DNA of 64,000 nt from positions 139,118 through 203,117 of the forward strand of contig CAMCFT010000002.1 in assembly GCA_945874225.1 (NCBI GenBank). Reading direction: 5' to 3'. Positions 54,623 through 63,833 of this stretch are shown here, one piece after another. The position numbers and the translations under genes were made by a program. Source of the DNA: Flavobacterium psychrophilum (GTDB lineage: Bacteria; Bacteroidota; Bacteroidia; Flavobacteriales; Flavobacteriaceae). Every line of letters starts with the position of its first letter. Within the stretch, counting starts at the first letter, position 1. The notes beneath the pieces were generated by a model. The model was not told the DNA's origin. It was given only the letters and a program-made list of their open reading frames with translations, and made no database searches.

Positions 54623-56053
54623 ATGGATTTGAACAGTTTTATCACAATGAGACAAGAAATTTTCCTATTGGCAATACTATTATTGTTGATCGTGGGCGAA
54701 ATTTTCATACATAAAGACAAAAAAGGAAGCATTGTACATTTGGCCTTGTTTCTATTTGGTATTCATACCATCATAGGCTTTTTTGCCATAGAGGAAAGTA
54801 GCTTATTTGGCGGAATGTTTCGCACGAATACCCTGATTCACTTCTTCAAAAACACCCTTAATGTAGGCGTACTTATAGTTCTGCTACAATCAGCGGATTG
54901 GATACAAGAAAAAATGGTGCCTCTTAATAAAGGAACCGAGTTTTTTATGTTGTTGTTTTCTTCTCTTCTGGGAATGTATTTTATGATTTCGGCAGGTGAT
55001 TTTCTAATGTTTTACATTGGATTAGAATTATCTACTTTGCCAGTGGCTGCTTTGGTAGCTTGGGAAACATCAAAAAGAATTTCGAGTGAAGCTGGCGTTA
55101 AATTTATCCTTTCGGCGGGATTAGCATCAGGAGTCTCTTTGTTTGGAATCTCGTTATTGTATGCAGCGACAGGCTCTATTTATTTTGCAGACATTATTGG
55201 AGTAATCACTACAACCAACTTGACAATATTAGGTTTCGTACTCTTTTTTGCAGGATTAGCATTCAAAATATCTTTAGTTCCATTTCACTTTTGGACAGCT
55301 GACGTTTACGAAGGAGCTCCAATAGGGGTTGCCTCCTATTTATCAGTAATTTCAAAAGGTGCAGCCGCATTTATTTTAATGATTTTATTGTTTACGGTTT
55401 TAAAACCATTAATGCACGTTTGGGAAAACATCATTTATGTGGTAGCACTTGCCACAATGTTTTTAGGTAATTTATTCGCTTTGCGCCAACAGAATATGAA
55501 ACGTTTCTTGGCCTTTTCTTCAATTGCCCAAGCTGGTTTTATTTTATTGGGATTAATTTCTGGTACACAATTAGGAACTGCAACCGTCGTATATTTTATA
55601 ATGGTTTACATATTCACAAATTTAGCAGCTTTTGGTGTGGTTCAAGCCATTTCATTGCAAACGGGTAAAGAAAATAGAGACGATTATAATGGTCTGTACA
55701 GAACAAATCCAAACTTGAGTCTCGTGATGATGTTGGCCTTATTTTCATTAGCGGGAATACCTCCAGTAGCAGGATTTTTTGGTAAATTTTTCTTATTCGC
55801 TGCAGCTGCAAGTAAAGGGTATTACCTTTTGGTTTTCTTGGCAGTGGTCAATGTAACCATTTCGCTTTACTACTATTTATTGGTAATAAGAGCAATGTTT
55901 ATCAGAAAAAGCGAAAATCCAATACCTTTTTTTAAGAGTAAGATTTATATGCGTTTGGGTCTGATAATTACCGTATTGGGTATTCTGGTTCTTGGTTTAT
56001 ACAGTCCATTATACGATTACATTTTTGAATTAAGCAACGTTTTTAATAAATAA
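54623..56053 (+). CDS. nuoN: Complex I subunit N (antiporter-like)
   Basis: The 476-residue subunit has about 14 TM segments. It shows FYIGLELSTLPVAALVAW (conserved Glu), FKISLVPFHFWTADVYEGAP (conserved Lys/His and the NuoN-specific DVYEGAP loop) and RFLAFSSIAQAGFILLG. This completes the set A-D and H-N. A small gene of unknown function follows after 4 nt. Confidence 0.96.
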   Translation: MDLNSFITMRQEIFLLAILLLLIVGEIFIHKDKKGSIVHLALFLFGIHTIIGFFAIEESSLFGGMFRTNTLIHFFKNTLNVGVLIVLLQSADWIQEKMVPLNKGTEFFMLLFSSLLGMYFMISAGDFLMFYIGLELSTLPVAALVAWETSKRISSEAGVKFILSAGLASGVSLFGISLLYAATGSIYFADIIGVITTTNLTILGFVLFFAGLAFKISLVPFHFWTADVYEGAPIGVASYLSVISKGAAAFILMILLFTVLKPLMHVWENIIYVVALATMFLGNLFALRQQNMKRFLAFSSIAQAGFILLGLISGTQLGTATVVYFIMVYIFTNLAAFGVVQAISLQTGKENRDDYNGLYRTNPNLSLVMMLALFSLAGIPPVAGFFGKFFLFAAAASKGYYLLVFLAVVNVTISLYYYLLVIRAMFIRKSENPIPFFKSKIYMRLGLIITVLGILVLGLYSPLYDYIFELSNVFNK

Positions 56054-56057
56054 GGTT

Positions 56058-56384
56058 ATGGCATCATTAGACGGAAAACATTCATTTGGAAGCATCGGAG
56101 AAACAAGAGTCACTTTTGTCGAAAAAGGCGTTGACGAAAGCCGAAGCCATTTCTTGAAAAAACTATTGGAACACAACGGTTTGGAAGTGATACTTGAAGA
56201 AGAAAAGAAAAAGGCTGAAGAAGATCCCCAATTATATACCGTGGCGGTAACCGATATGGTTTTCAATCCTACAATCTGGATTTTCGAACGAAAAATGAAA
56301 ACCCTTGACGGACACAAAGTGACGCAAGATTACTGGTTTCAAAGAACCAACGATACAAACCCACAGTATTGGAAGAATTCATAA
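56058..56384 (+). CDS. Unknown 108-residue protein, last gene of the nuo operon
   Basis: The protein is soluble, without signal peptide or TM, and rich in charged residues. Its N-terminus (HSFGSIGETRVTFVEKGVDESRSHFLKKLLEHNG) is followed by a Lys/Glu-rich helix and a C-terminal strand region with aromatic residues (PTIWIFERKMKTLDGHKVTQDYWFQ). I do not recognise the family. It begins 4 nt after nuoN and ends just before the operon terminator, so it is co-expressed with an NADH-module-less complex I. An assembly factor or electron-entry accessory is possible, as inference only. Confidence 0.7.
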   Translation: MASLDGKHSFGSIGETRVTFVEKGVDESRSHFLKKLLEHNGLEVILEEEKKKAEEDPQLYTVAVTDMVFNPTIWIFERKMKTLDGHKVTQDYWFQRTNDTNPQYWKNS

Positions 56385-56424
56385 ATTCAAGATTAAACAC
56401 CCAAAATAAAAACACCAAAAACCA

Positions 56425-56459
56425 AAAAAAGCCAATCTAGCAATAGCATTGGCTTTTTT
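56425..56459 (+). terminator. Intrinsic terminator of the nuo operon
   Basis: A 12-bp stem (AAAAAAGCCAAT / ATTGGCTTTTTT) with an 11-nt loop lies 40 nt after the last gene. It may also act on the opposite strand. Confidence 0.9.
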
Positions 56460-56501
56460 AAATATATTTATTTCTTAAATAGAAATAATTTACAATTGAA
56501 A

Positions 56502-56534
56502 AGAAGTTGTTTAAAACCTATTTAAACAACTTCT
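56502..56534. terminator. Intrinsic terminator of the alpha-amylase gene
   Basis: A 14-bp stem (56502-56515 with 56521-56534; AGAAGTTGTTTAAA) with a 5-nt loop. On the minus strand it is followed by TTTTC and lies just beyond the amylase stop. Confidence 0.75.
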
Positions 56535-56547
56535 ATCAAAAAAGAAT

Positions 56548-58665
56548 TTATTCTTTAACTAATTTCAGGGTCGATTCTATTTCGTCAACGGATTTTGCTT
56601 TTACAAAATACATTCCTTTGGCTAAATTGCTTATATCAAAATTTGAATCCTTTGTAAAGGAACCTTTAAATTGTTTTACCATTTTACCTGATATATCATA
56701 AATATATAGCTCTGAAGCTTCTACATTAATTTTAAACACACTAGAAACGGGATTAGGGTAAAGTTTTATTTGAGTTGATTTAGTGTTGAATTGATCTATT
56801 CCTAAAGTAGAACAATCTGTCTCAAGAACATCTAATTTTGCATTTGTACCAGTAGGAATATAACAAGTATTCTTACTTACTCCCATTATATCAACTGTTT
56901 GACCTGCTGATGACCCTTTTGAGAAAATTACATTTGTACTAGCAATATTACTAAATGTATAGGAATAATATCCATTAGCATCCGGGCCTGTCATTACTTT
57001 TCCTGGCCATATTGAGTTAGCTAAATTGGCTAACGGTAGTGCATTCCAATGATGAACATAAATTGTAGTACCCCAAGTTGTAGGTGGTTTAAATTTTACT
57101 GTTATGTCACCTAATGCTAAAAAAGTATAGGTTTGAGAAGCCACAACCGAAGGCAAACCCTCAGAATCTATAGCTATCGCTTTTAAAGTTGTAGTAGCTG
57201 AAATACTTATAGGAGCTGTATAAACTGATGAAGCAGCTGTTGGTGTTGAACCATCCGTTGTATAATAGATTATCGAACCCGTTTTATCATCTGTAGCTGT
57301 AATTGTAACTGATTGAGAAGAACCAGTAATAAAGGAACCTCCTACAGGTGATATGGAAACTGTTGGTGCATAATTAATAGCTGATTTAGACCAAACAGCA
57401 TAATCAGTTCCGGAAGTGTTTAAAATCCAATCTGCTCCAGGATTCCAGGTACCAGGACCTATTTTAACAGCAACTTTACCATCTATTGTTGCAGAGTAAA
57501 AAGTACTTGAATTTGAAACTACTACAGAACTATAGGCATTAATACCATTAGCTCTTCTTATTGCCATTAATTTATTAATAGCCGTTTCATTTGAAGTAAA
57601 TACTACTGTAACCCCATCTTTTGTATAAGTTCCCCCATAATAATGTGGAAAGAAAACGCATGGAATACCCGGGTGCGTAAGAATATAAGCATACCCTTTC
57701 ATTATATTACCACTTGTAACAAAACTTCCTGGTTTTACAAAAGTGTCATGATTGTCTACAAATGTAACTGCTTTGTCTGCATACCCAAATTGACCTGCTA
57801 AACCAGGATTTCCAGAAAGGGCACCGTAATTCCCACTATTAATTGCTGGTTGCAATGCGTTATAATAAAGCGTAAAATCAAAAGCTGCAGATTTTCCGCC
57901 TGTTCCATTTATCCAATTTTTCAAAGTAGTTGAATTTCCATCCCAGTACTCCCCAACTGATGCATATGGAGAAGATGCAGTTATATACTCTCCAAAAAAA
58001 CTTGCCGAAAATCCTTTAGCTACGTCCCATCTCCAACTATCAAATCCTAAAGTTTTTAATCTTGTTAGATATTCCTTCACACCATTCTTAACCTGCAGAT
58101 CATTATGATCTAAATCTCTAGCACCATCAAAATCATCACCTGTATCCGGACTACCACAAGGTTTAACTCCAGTAATTGTAACGAAATTTGCTTCATCCGT
58201 ACTAGTAATAGAGTGACAATCCCAAGTTGGATTTGTAAAATCAGTCCAATTCGTAGACCCCCCTCTATGATTTACCACTACATCAGCCATTGGATGAATT
58301 ATTGGTGAACTCGTGTTTAAAGTTGTCAATAAAGCCTTTAGTTGAGCTTCGGTACCATAAGAAGTCGAACTAAAGTTGAATAATTCAGTTGGAATATATC
58401 CAGTCCCTCCAGTAGACTTACTTGGTGGTGGTAGCCAAAGTACATTAAATCCAGCAGCTGCATATCCTCCTGCACGATTATTGAGATAACTATACAAACC
58501 ACCTTCCGCAGACACTGATGGCTGGTTATAGACATCCCAACCAAAAGCTTGCATCATAATATCATTAATATTAGCCGATGATTGTGCATTGACGGTTGAC
58601 GTTAATGTACTACAAAATAATACTACTAAAAGAAGTGATTTTTTTAAAAATAATTTCATTTTCAT
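56548..58665 (-). CDS. GH13 alpha-amylase with starch-binding-like module and T9SS domain
   Basis: The 705-residue secreted enzyme has a signal peptide (ending TVNAQ) and a GH13 barrel (about 30-420) with MADVVVNHRG, SWRWDVAKG (nucleophile Asp214), SVGEYWDG (acid/base Glu239) and FVDNHDTF (Asp307). It next has a chitobiase C-terminal-type linker domain (about 440-520, with SIIYYTTDGSTPTAASSVY), a CBM26-like starch-binding module (about 520-610, with TTIYVHHWN and WPGKVMTGPDANGYYSYTF) and a C-terminal T9SS sorting domain (IKLYPNPVSSVFKINV to the end). It should degrade starch at the cell surface or outside. No SusC/SusD genes are adjacent. Confidence 0.94.
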   Translation of the reverse strand: MKMKLFLKKSLLLVVLFCSTLTSTVNAQSSANINDIMMQAFGWDVYNQPSVSAEGGLYSYLNNRAGGYAAAGFNVLWLPPPSKSTGGTGYIPTELFNFSSTSYGTEAQLKALLTTLNTSSPIIHPMADVVVNHRGGSTNWTDFTNPTWDCHSITSTDEANFVTITGVKPCGSPDTGDDFDGARDLDHNDLQVKNGVKEYLTRLKTLGFDSWRWDVAKGFSASFFGEYITASSPYASVGEYWDGNSTTLKNWINGTGGKSAAFDFTLYYNALQPAINSGNYGALSGNPGLAGQFGYADKAVTFVDNHDTFVKPGSFVTSGNIMKGYAYILTHPGIPCVFFPHYYGGTYTKDGVTVVFTSNETAINKLMAIRRANGINAYSSVVVSNSSTFYSATIDGKVAVKIGPGTWNPGADWILNTSGTDYAVWSKSAINYAPTVSISPVGGSFITGSSQSVTITATDDKTGSIIYYTTDGSTPTAASSVYTAPISISATTTLKAIAIDSEGLPSVVASQTYTFLALGDITVKFKPPTTWGTTIYVHHWNALPLANLANSIWPGKVMTGPDANGYYSYTFSNIASTNVIFSKGSSAGQTVDIMGVSKNTCYIPTGTNAKLDVLETDCSTLGIDQFNTKSTQIKLYPNPVSSVFKINVEASELYIYDISGKMVKQFKGSFTKDSNFDISNLAKGMYFVKAKSVDEIESTLKLVKE

Positions 58666-58903
58666 GTTTTTTTTTGATGTTGTATATGTTTTAATTTTCT
58701 AATTAAAAAAATATATAAAATAAAATAAATCAAAATCTGGTGTTTTTAAAGTTAAATTTTAGATTAATACATAATATTAAATAACATTTTAAATTTGAAC
58801 CATAAAAATAAACAAAAAAAATGGGCTCAACAAAAGTTATACTTATTGTCGTTGCGAAAACGTGGTAGTGTTGATAAATTTATATTATTTGCATTCAATT
58901 TAT

Positions 58904-59503
58904 TTAATTAACGCAACCACCACTTGGAGAACTTAAAATAATATTATAATACTCAATAGAAATAAATTGAGGAATATAAGTTACTTCATATAAAGTAAGT
59001 TGACTTGTGAAGGAACGAATATGGTTTTTAGACCCACAAGTTAAATTGTCATAAACACTTAATAAATCTGACTTTGTTGTGTTTACAATAAAATGATCTA
59101 TATCATTAATATCTAAATCTTCAATAGTAGCACCTACTTTTAATGCTTCAATAGATGAAATATTGGATTGTGCAATTAAACTATTATACAACAATTGCAA
59201 ATCTTGGTTTACAAAAACTCCAATTAGTGGTGATGCTGAATCAGGAATTCCGTATTTATTCAACAAACTCAATACACTATCCATATGTTTTTGTTCACTA
59301 TTAGAAATACTGTTAAAAACACTAATTTGATATTTGTCATAAGAGAACAAATATACATCTCTAGCTAGTTTTTCTTCTTCTCTTAAAAATCTTAAATCGT
59401 CATTTTCTTCTTGTGTAAGCGGAACAGAACTTTGAATATCGCTCGCATTAGAACAGCTACTCAACATAATTAATGTTAGAACAGCAATAAGTGTTTTTTT
59501 CAT
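58904..59503 (-). CDS. DUF2202 lipoprotein (ferritin-like fold)
   Basis: The 199-residue protein has a lipoprotein signal (TLIAVLTLIMLSSCS, Cys near 17). A DUF2202 domain follows, recognisable from LREEEKLARDVYLFSYDKY, FNSISNSEQKHMDSVLSLLNKYGIPD and the C-terminal CGSKNHIRSFTSQL. Glu and His in these motifs (EEEK, EQKH, NHIR) suggest a ferritin-like di-metal helix bundle. Function is unknown; it is probably periplasmic or surface-exposed. Monocistronic, with a 187-nt spacer before the TPR gene cluster. Confidence 0.8.
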   Translation of the reverse strand: MKKTLIAVLTLIMLSSCSNASDIQSSVPLTQEENDDLRFLREEEKLARDVYLFSYDKYQISVFNSISNSEQKHMDSVLSLLNKYGIPDSASPLIGVFVNQDLQLLYNSLIAQSNISSIEALKVGATIEDLDINDIDHFIVNTTKSDLLSVYDNLTCGSKNHIRSFTSQLTLYEVTYIPQFISIEYYNIILSSPSGGCVN

Positions 59504-59690
59504 AATTTATTTATTTAATTTATTAATTCAACTGTCACAATCTTGATTCGCCCTGACTGCACTTAGGGATTTAAATTTGTAAAACTTTTAAAATATTGAT
59601 TGTCGGTTATTTTTTTTTAGGCAATATGGTCAAAAATAGTTGTGATATTTCATTTTCAAATAATCTAATAACTTAAAAAAACCGAGTCCC

Positions 59691-60308
59691 TTATTTATTT
59701 ATTAAATCTATTGCAGTTTTCACGGCAGCACTATTTGGTGAATGTCTTTGAGCAACTTGGAATAATACTTTTGCTTCATTTTTTTTGCCCAAAGCAAATT
59801 TTGCCCAACCTAACATTAAATTCAAATCTAAATCAAAAGGATATTGATTGATTGCTTTTTCTAAAAATCGCTCTGATTTTAGATAATCTTTTTGATAATA
59901 ACTAACCAGACCAATATAATATTCGGCTTGCGAATCATTAGGTGCAATTGAAATTGCTTTATTTGCTAAAACCTCAATTTTGCTATATTTGCCTTGTGCT
60001 AATAAAGGTAAAATATTACCATAAATTGCTTCTAATGCCATAGGCTTTAGCTCTATTGCCTTGTCATAATAGATATTAGATTCTTTTAAATTACCCGACA
60101 AATAATGAAGCCATCCTAATCGCAAATTAGTTTCAAAATTAGTTTGGTATTTATTGTAAACAACTGCTATACTAGCAACTGCTTTAGTATATTCTTGATT
60201 TTTCTCATATAAATAGCTTTTTTCAAAAGCACTTAAAAGTTCACCATTTTGAGCATTTGCAGAAAAAATTGTTGCTAAAAAACTAAGTATTATTATAAAA
60301 TGTTTCAT
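59691..60308 (-). CDS. TPR repeat protein, secreted
   Basis: The 205-residue protein has a signal peptide (ending SANAQ) and about five TPR-like helix pairs (for example YTKAVASIAVVYNKYQTNFETNLRLGWLHYLSGNLKESNIYYDKAIEL-type units, ASQAEYYIGLVSYYQKDYLKSERFLEKAI). TPR proteins scaffold protein complexes. It lies 28 nt downstream of the TPR/beta-barrel protein gene on the same strand and shares the SGN-LK-S repeat style with it, so they probably act together in the envelope. Confidence 0.8.
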   Translation of the reverse strand: MKHFIIILSFLATIFSANAQNGELLSAFEKSYLYEKNQEYTKAVASIAVVYNKYQTNFETNLRLGWLHYLSGNLKESNIYYDKAIELKPMALEAIYGNILPLLAQGKYSKIEVLANKAISIAPNDSQAEYYIGLVSYYQKDYLKSERFLEKAINQYPFDLDLNLMLGWAKFALGKKNEAKVLFQVAQRHSPNSAAVKTAIDLINK

Positions 60309-60336
60309 TTGAATTGGGAGTTAAATTGTATTATTA

Positions 60337-61587
60337 TTAAAAATCTAATTTTAATCCTATAATAAACGTGTTATAGGTAAAACTAAAATTGTTTTGGATT
60401 ATTTCATCATCAATATTTTCTATATTTTCAAATTGATGGTTGAAATAAGCTTTTAATTTGGTCGATAAATTAATCCCTAAAGTATTTGAAATTTTATTAT
60501 TTGACTTAGATAAAGAATTTACAAAAACAGAAGCATTGTCTTCGGAGAAGTTATAAACATTCGATTGATTATATTTGGTAAACAAATATACTTTTGGACT
60601 TATTTGAATATAGGTTTTTATATTCCATATAAATTTATCTCCAATGTCATCAGAGTGCATATATCCTCCAAAACCAAACCAAACTTTATCCCTAAATGCT
60701 TTTAGAGAATAGCCCAGATCTGCTCCATATTGCAACTGATTTGTTTTTGCCGAATTGCCTAGTGTATCAATCCCTTTTACTGTTGAACTCGTTATGCTAG
60801 TTGTCAAACTCAATCTATTCCATTGTTTTTTTAATCCAAAATAAAACACATTGATGTTTTGATCTTTATTAGAAGTTCGCACGCTAACAGAGCCATTTCC
60901 TCCGCCAGGTAGGGGTATTGTTTCGTATTGCGGATTCTGATCTGCAATTTTAAGATAATGGTATGCCGGAATTAATGTAATCCCTTTACTGATTTGAATA
61001 TTAGAATTTATGTAATATTCTGATTGTTTATAATCAAAGTCGATATATTGTTGCGCTAAGGTCGAAAAAGCGTGATAGATTGTAAAAGAAGGACTAAATC
61101 GATGGCTTAATCCTAAATTAAAATAGGACATATCTTTTACATTTAAGTCGCTTTTATCACTAATTTTTATGCCTCCTTCTGTATAAACATAATTAAAAAA
61201 CTTGGCTTCTTTAAAATTCACTTTTTCTTTTAAGTGGAAAGGGAAATTATTAGCCACTAAAAAAGCATCTGCCTCTCTGCCTGAAAAAAGATAGGAATAA
61301 TAAAGATATTCCTGAATATATTCATAATTCACTTTATACGTTTCTATTATTTTCTTGAATTGTGCTGCGCTATCAAAATAATTTGCAGTATTATAGTAAG
61401 CGACCGCTAATCTATACTCAATTTCAAAGTTAGTTTGGTTCGTTTTCTCGGCTTCTTTTGCTGCATCAATCAAACCGCTCCAATTGCCTTCATTAAATAA
61501 AGTCAAGGTTTTTGAATTGTACTCTTCTACTTGGGCATTTAGCTTAAATCCAAATAAAAATATTACTATTATGGCTATTTTTTTCAT
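60337..61587 (-). CDS. TPR plus outer-membrane beta-barrel protein (YaiO-like)
   Basis: The 416-residue protein has a signal peptide (ending KLNAQ), two or three N-terminal TPR-like units (about 20-125, with IEYRLAVAYYNTANYFDSAAQFKKII), and a C-terminal part (about 135-416) of amphipathic beta strands (for example FNLGLSHRFSPSFTIYHAF, YFGLKKQWNRLSLTTSI) ending in FIIGLKLDF with terminal Phe, the outer-membrane barrel signature. The layout resembles the YaiO family. It lies between the urea-transporter/M23 fusion gene and the TPR gene in one probable operon. Function is unknown; polysaccharide export is one known role of TPR-barrel proteins. Confidence 0.75.
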   Translation of the reverse strand: MKKIAIIVIFLFGFKLNAQVEEYNSKTLTLFNEGNWSGLIDAAKEAEKTNQTNFEIEYRLAVAYYNTANYFDSAAQFKKIIETYKVNYEYIQEYLYYSYLFSGREADAFLVANNFPFHLKEKVNFKEAKFFNYVYTEGGIKISDKSDLNVKDMSYFNLGLSHRFSPSFTIYHAFSTLAQQYIDFDYKQSEYYINSNIQISKGITLIPAYHYLKIADQNPQYETIPLPGGGNGSVSVRTSNKDQNINVFYFGLKKQWNRLSLTTSITSSTVKGIDTLGNSAKTNQLQYGADLGYSLKAFRDKVWFGFGGYMHSDDIGDKFIWNIKTYIQISPKVYLFTKYNQSNVYNFSEDNASVFVNSLSKSNNKISNTLGINLSTKLKAYFNHQFENIENIDDEIIQNNFSFTYNTFIIGLKLDF

Positions 61588-61625
61588 GGATGTTTTTTTT
61601 TTATGTTTAAAATTTAGTGATTTTA

Positions 61626-63815
61626 TTAATTCAGTTTTAGGTCTATTTCAAAGGTTTCCTGTTCTGTTATGACTTCTATTTTTTTTAAAGAATTATCATT
61701 ACCAATAATTTTAAAATTCATTTGCTCTGACTTTTTATTAAAAATCTTTTTTGTAAGATTTGCCGATACTATAAAATCAGAAGATTCGCTATTATATCCA
61801 TCTAAAACAGATTCATATTGGGCACTACAAAATTGATAATAAGGAGCAATTAGATCTTGAAAAAATTTGATATATCCATTAAAAACATTGTGAATAGGAA
61901 GCACATCATTTATTTTTATGCTTTGAAAATCTCCTAAGAAAACTTTAAAAGCACTTAGATAAAAATAGTATAATAATGAATTTTTATTCCCTTCAAATGA
62001 AGTAAAATAGAGCATCGTTCCATCGTTTACAAAATAAGCAAATGAGTTAGATTTAGAACACATTATATAAGTTGAATTAAACGCATCGGTATTAATTTCC
62101 CATTCCGTATTTTCAAATTTTGGATGGGCAGAACTAACTTTATAAATCATCCCTGGAATTAATTTGAAAGCTTTGTTTAAGGATTTATTCATTTTTATGT
62201 CGGTCAATTCATCTCCTTCTTCGGGATACGCAAAAGAAGAGAAAATTGGCTCATTTTTTGTTTGTTTAATAAAATAACTCAATGGATATTTTAAAGTTTT
62301 GGATCCTACAAAAGGTGTAGATTGAATTTGAAAATGAATGTGAGGCTGTGGTGATCTTCCAGAATTCCCTAAACGAGCTAATTGTTGCCCTTTTTTTACA
62401 AAATCACCTTCTTTGACCTTAAAAGAATCTTCTTTTAAATGGCTTAACTGTGAATATAAATGCTCCGAATGTTTAATCACAATAGTGTTTCCCCAGTTTT
62501 GATTCATATTAATTTCTCCAGGAATATTATCGGCGATACCATCAATTATATTTACAATATTTCCATCGGCAGGAGCTACTATTGGGGCGTTATAACAATA
62601 ATAATCTGCTAAATAATCTCCGTCGTTTTTATAAGTCTCTCCTTTTTTATTGTCGATTACAAAATCCCAAGCGTATTTCCAATCTCCTTTATGAGTGTGC
62701 TTTCCTTCTTGTCCTTGCCAAACTATCCATTTTCCGTAAAAAGGCAAGCCTATTTTTAAATATTGTTGATTACTCCCAAATCGCTCCATATAATTAGAAT
62801 AATTATATAGGTTTTTTTCAGGAGAATAGGTTTGATAAACTACTTTCGGAAAGTTAGTGAAATTGCTAGAGAAATTCATGGCATAAATAACTAAAACAGT
62901 CATTAACATAAAAGGCAATGAAAAAACAGCTAATCCAAAAACCTCTAAAAAACCGCTTAATCCAGTAATTATTAATCCGAGAACTGGTATTAAAAATACG
63001 ACTGCTAAATGTACTTTCCGCTTAGAAACAAAATAAAAAGCTCCAATAGCGATTGCAAAAAGCATGAAATTAAATCCAATATAACCGTAATGTAAGTTGT
63101 TAATATTTTCTCCTACAATCATATAATACAAGTATCCTGAACTATACCCAATTATGGATAATAAGAACGAAATCCTAGAGCTTATAAATAACCCTATAGC
63201 AATAAACACACCGGCTATCCAATTAAATTGAAATACAATCGCTGATAATGATTTGAAATACCCTATAATAAAATCTGGTATTGGCAGCGTATCAAATGTT
63301 TCATAAAGTTTTAAAAACGAATGTCCGCCAACTTTATATATATCATTTAAAAAATACACATTCCCTTCATCAACTTCTAAATTAGTGTAACTTTTCATTA
63401 CATAAAATGTTACCCAAATTGCAATTATAAAAGGGAAAGCTAAAAATGGCAACTTGAAACGAGCCATTATATTAGAAAAACTTACAGACAATAAAAGGGT
63501 AAAAATATTTATTGTAAAAAAAACGAATAAAAAACTAAAATTCACATTAAAATACACGGCTAATCCTAAAACTACCAATAAAGAATTTAAACCAAAAAGC
63601 CCATCTTCGGTAGTTTGCTTGTCAAGCCCCAACCACTTAGCCAATACATTTGTAAAAATCACTGCAGCTAATCCCCAAAAACCTATGGTTGGATTTAAAA
63701 AAGACGCTAGTAAAATTAGCCATGCAAAAATCTTATTTTTAGAAAAAAAGATTTGCGAATAACTGTGAAGTACACAGTTATTAAAAAAATTCCAATATTT
63801 ATTGCTCTCTACCAT
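61626..63815 (-). CDS. Urea transporter domain fused to M23 metallopeptidase
   Basis: The 729-residue protein starts with a urea-transporter-like membrane region (about 25-315, ten or so TMs) containing LNPTIGFWGLAAVIFTNVLAKW and the LFGLNSLLVVLGLAVYF repeat motif. A soluble part follows with an M23/LytM peptidase domain (about 365-520): HTHKGDWKYAWDF with metal-binding His and Asp, APADGNIV, GNTIVIKHSEHLYSQLSHL and the HIHF motif. The C-terminal 200 residues match nothing I recognise. The zinc ligands look intact. The combination of a transporter with a cell-wall peptidase is unusual. The downstream gene is 38 nt away. Confidence 0.8.
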   Translation of the reverse strand: MVESNKYWNFFNNCVLHSYSQIFFSKNKIFAWLILLASFLNPTIGFWGLAAVIFTNVLAKWLGLDKQTTEDGLFGLNSLLVVLGLAVYFNVNFSFLFVFFTINIFTLLLSVSFSNIMARFKLPFLAFPFIIAIWVTFYVMKSYTNLEVDEGNVYFLNDIYKVGGHSFLKLYETFDTLPIPDFIIGYFKSLSAIVFQFNWIAGVFIAIGLFISSRISFLLSIIGYSSGYLYYMIVGENINNLHYGYIGFNFMLFAIAIGAFYFVSKRKVHLAVVFLIPVLGLIITGLSGFLEVFGLAVFSLPFMLMTVLVIYAMNFSSNFTNFPKVVYQTYSPEKNLYNYSNYMERFGSNQQYLKIGLPFYGKWIVWQGQEGKHTHKGDWKYAWDFVIDNKKGETYKNDGDYLADYYCYNAPIVAPADGNIVNIIDGIADNIPGEINMNQNWGNTIVIKHSEHLYSQLSHLKEDSFKVKEGDFVKKGQQLARLGNSGRSPQPHIHFQIQSTPFVGSKTLKYPLSYFIKQTKNEPIFSSFAYPEEGDELTDIKMNKSLNKAFKLIPGMIYKVSSAHPKFENTEWEINTDAFNSTYIMCSKSNSFAYFVNDGTMLYFTSFEGNKNSLLYYFYLSAFKVFLGDFQSIKINDVLPIHNVFNGYIKFFQDLIAPYYQFCSAQYESVLDGYNSESSDFIVSANLTKKIFNKKSEQMNFKIIGNDNSLKKIEVITEQETFEIDLKLN

Positions 63816-63833
63816 TTTTATTATTGTACTATT

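Noticed and set aside
61626..63815. A urea utilisation cluster
   Set aside because: No urease structural or accessory gene lies in the window; only a UT-like domain fused to a peptidase is seen.
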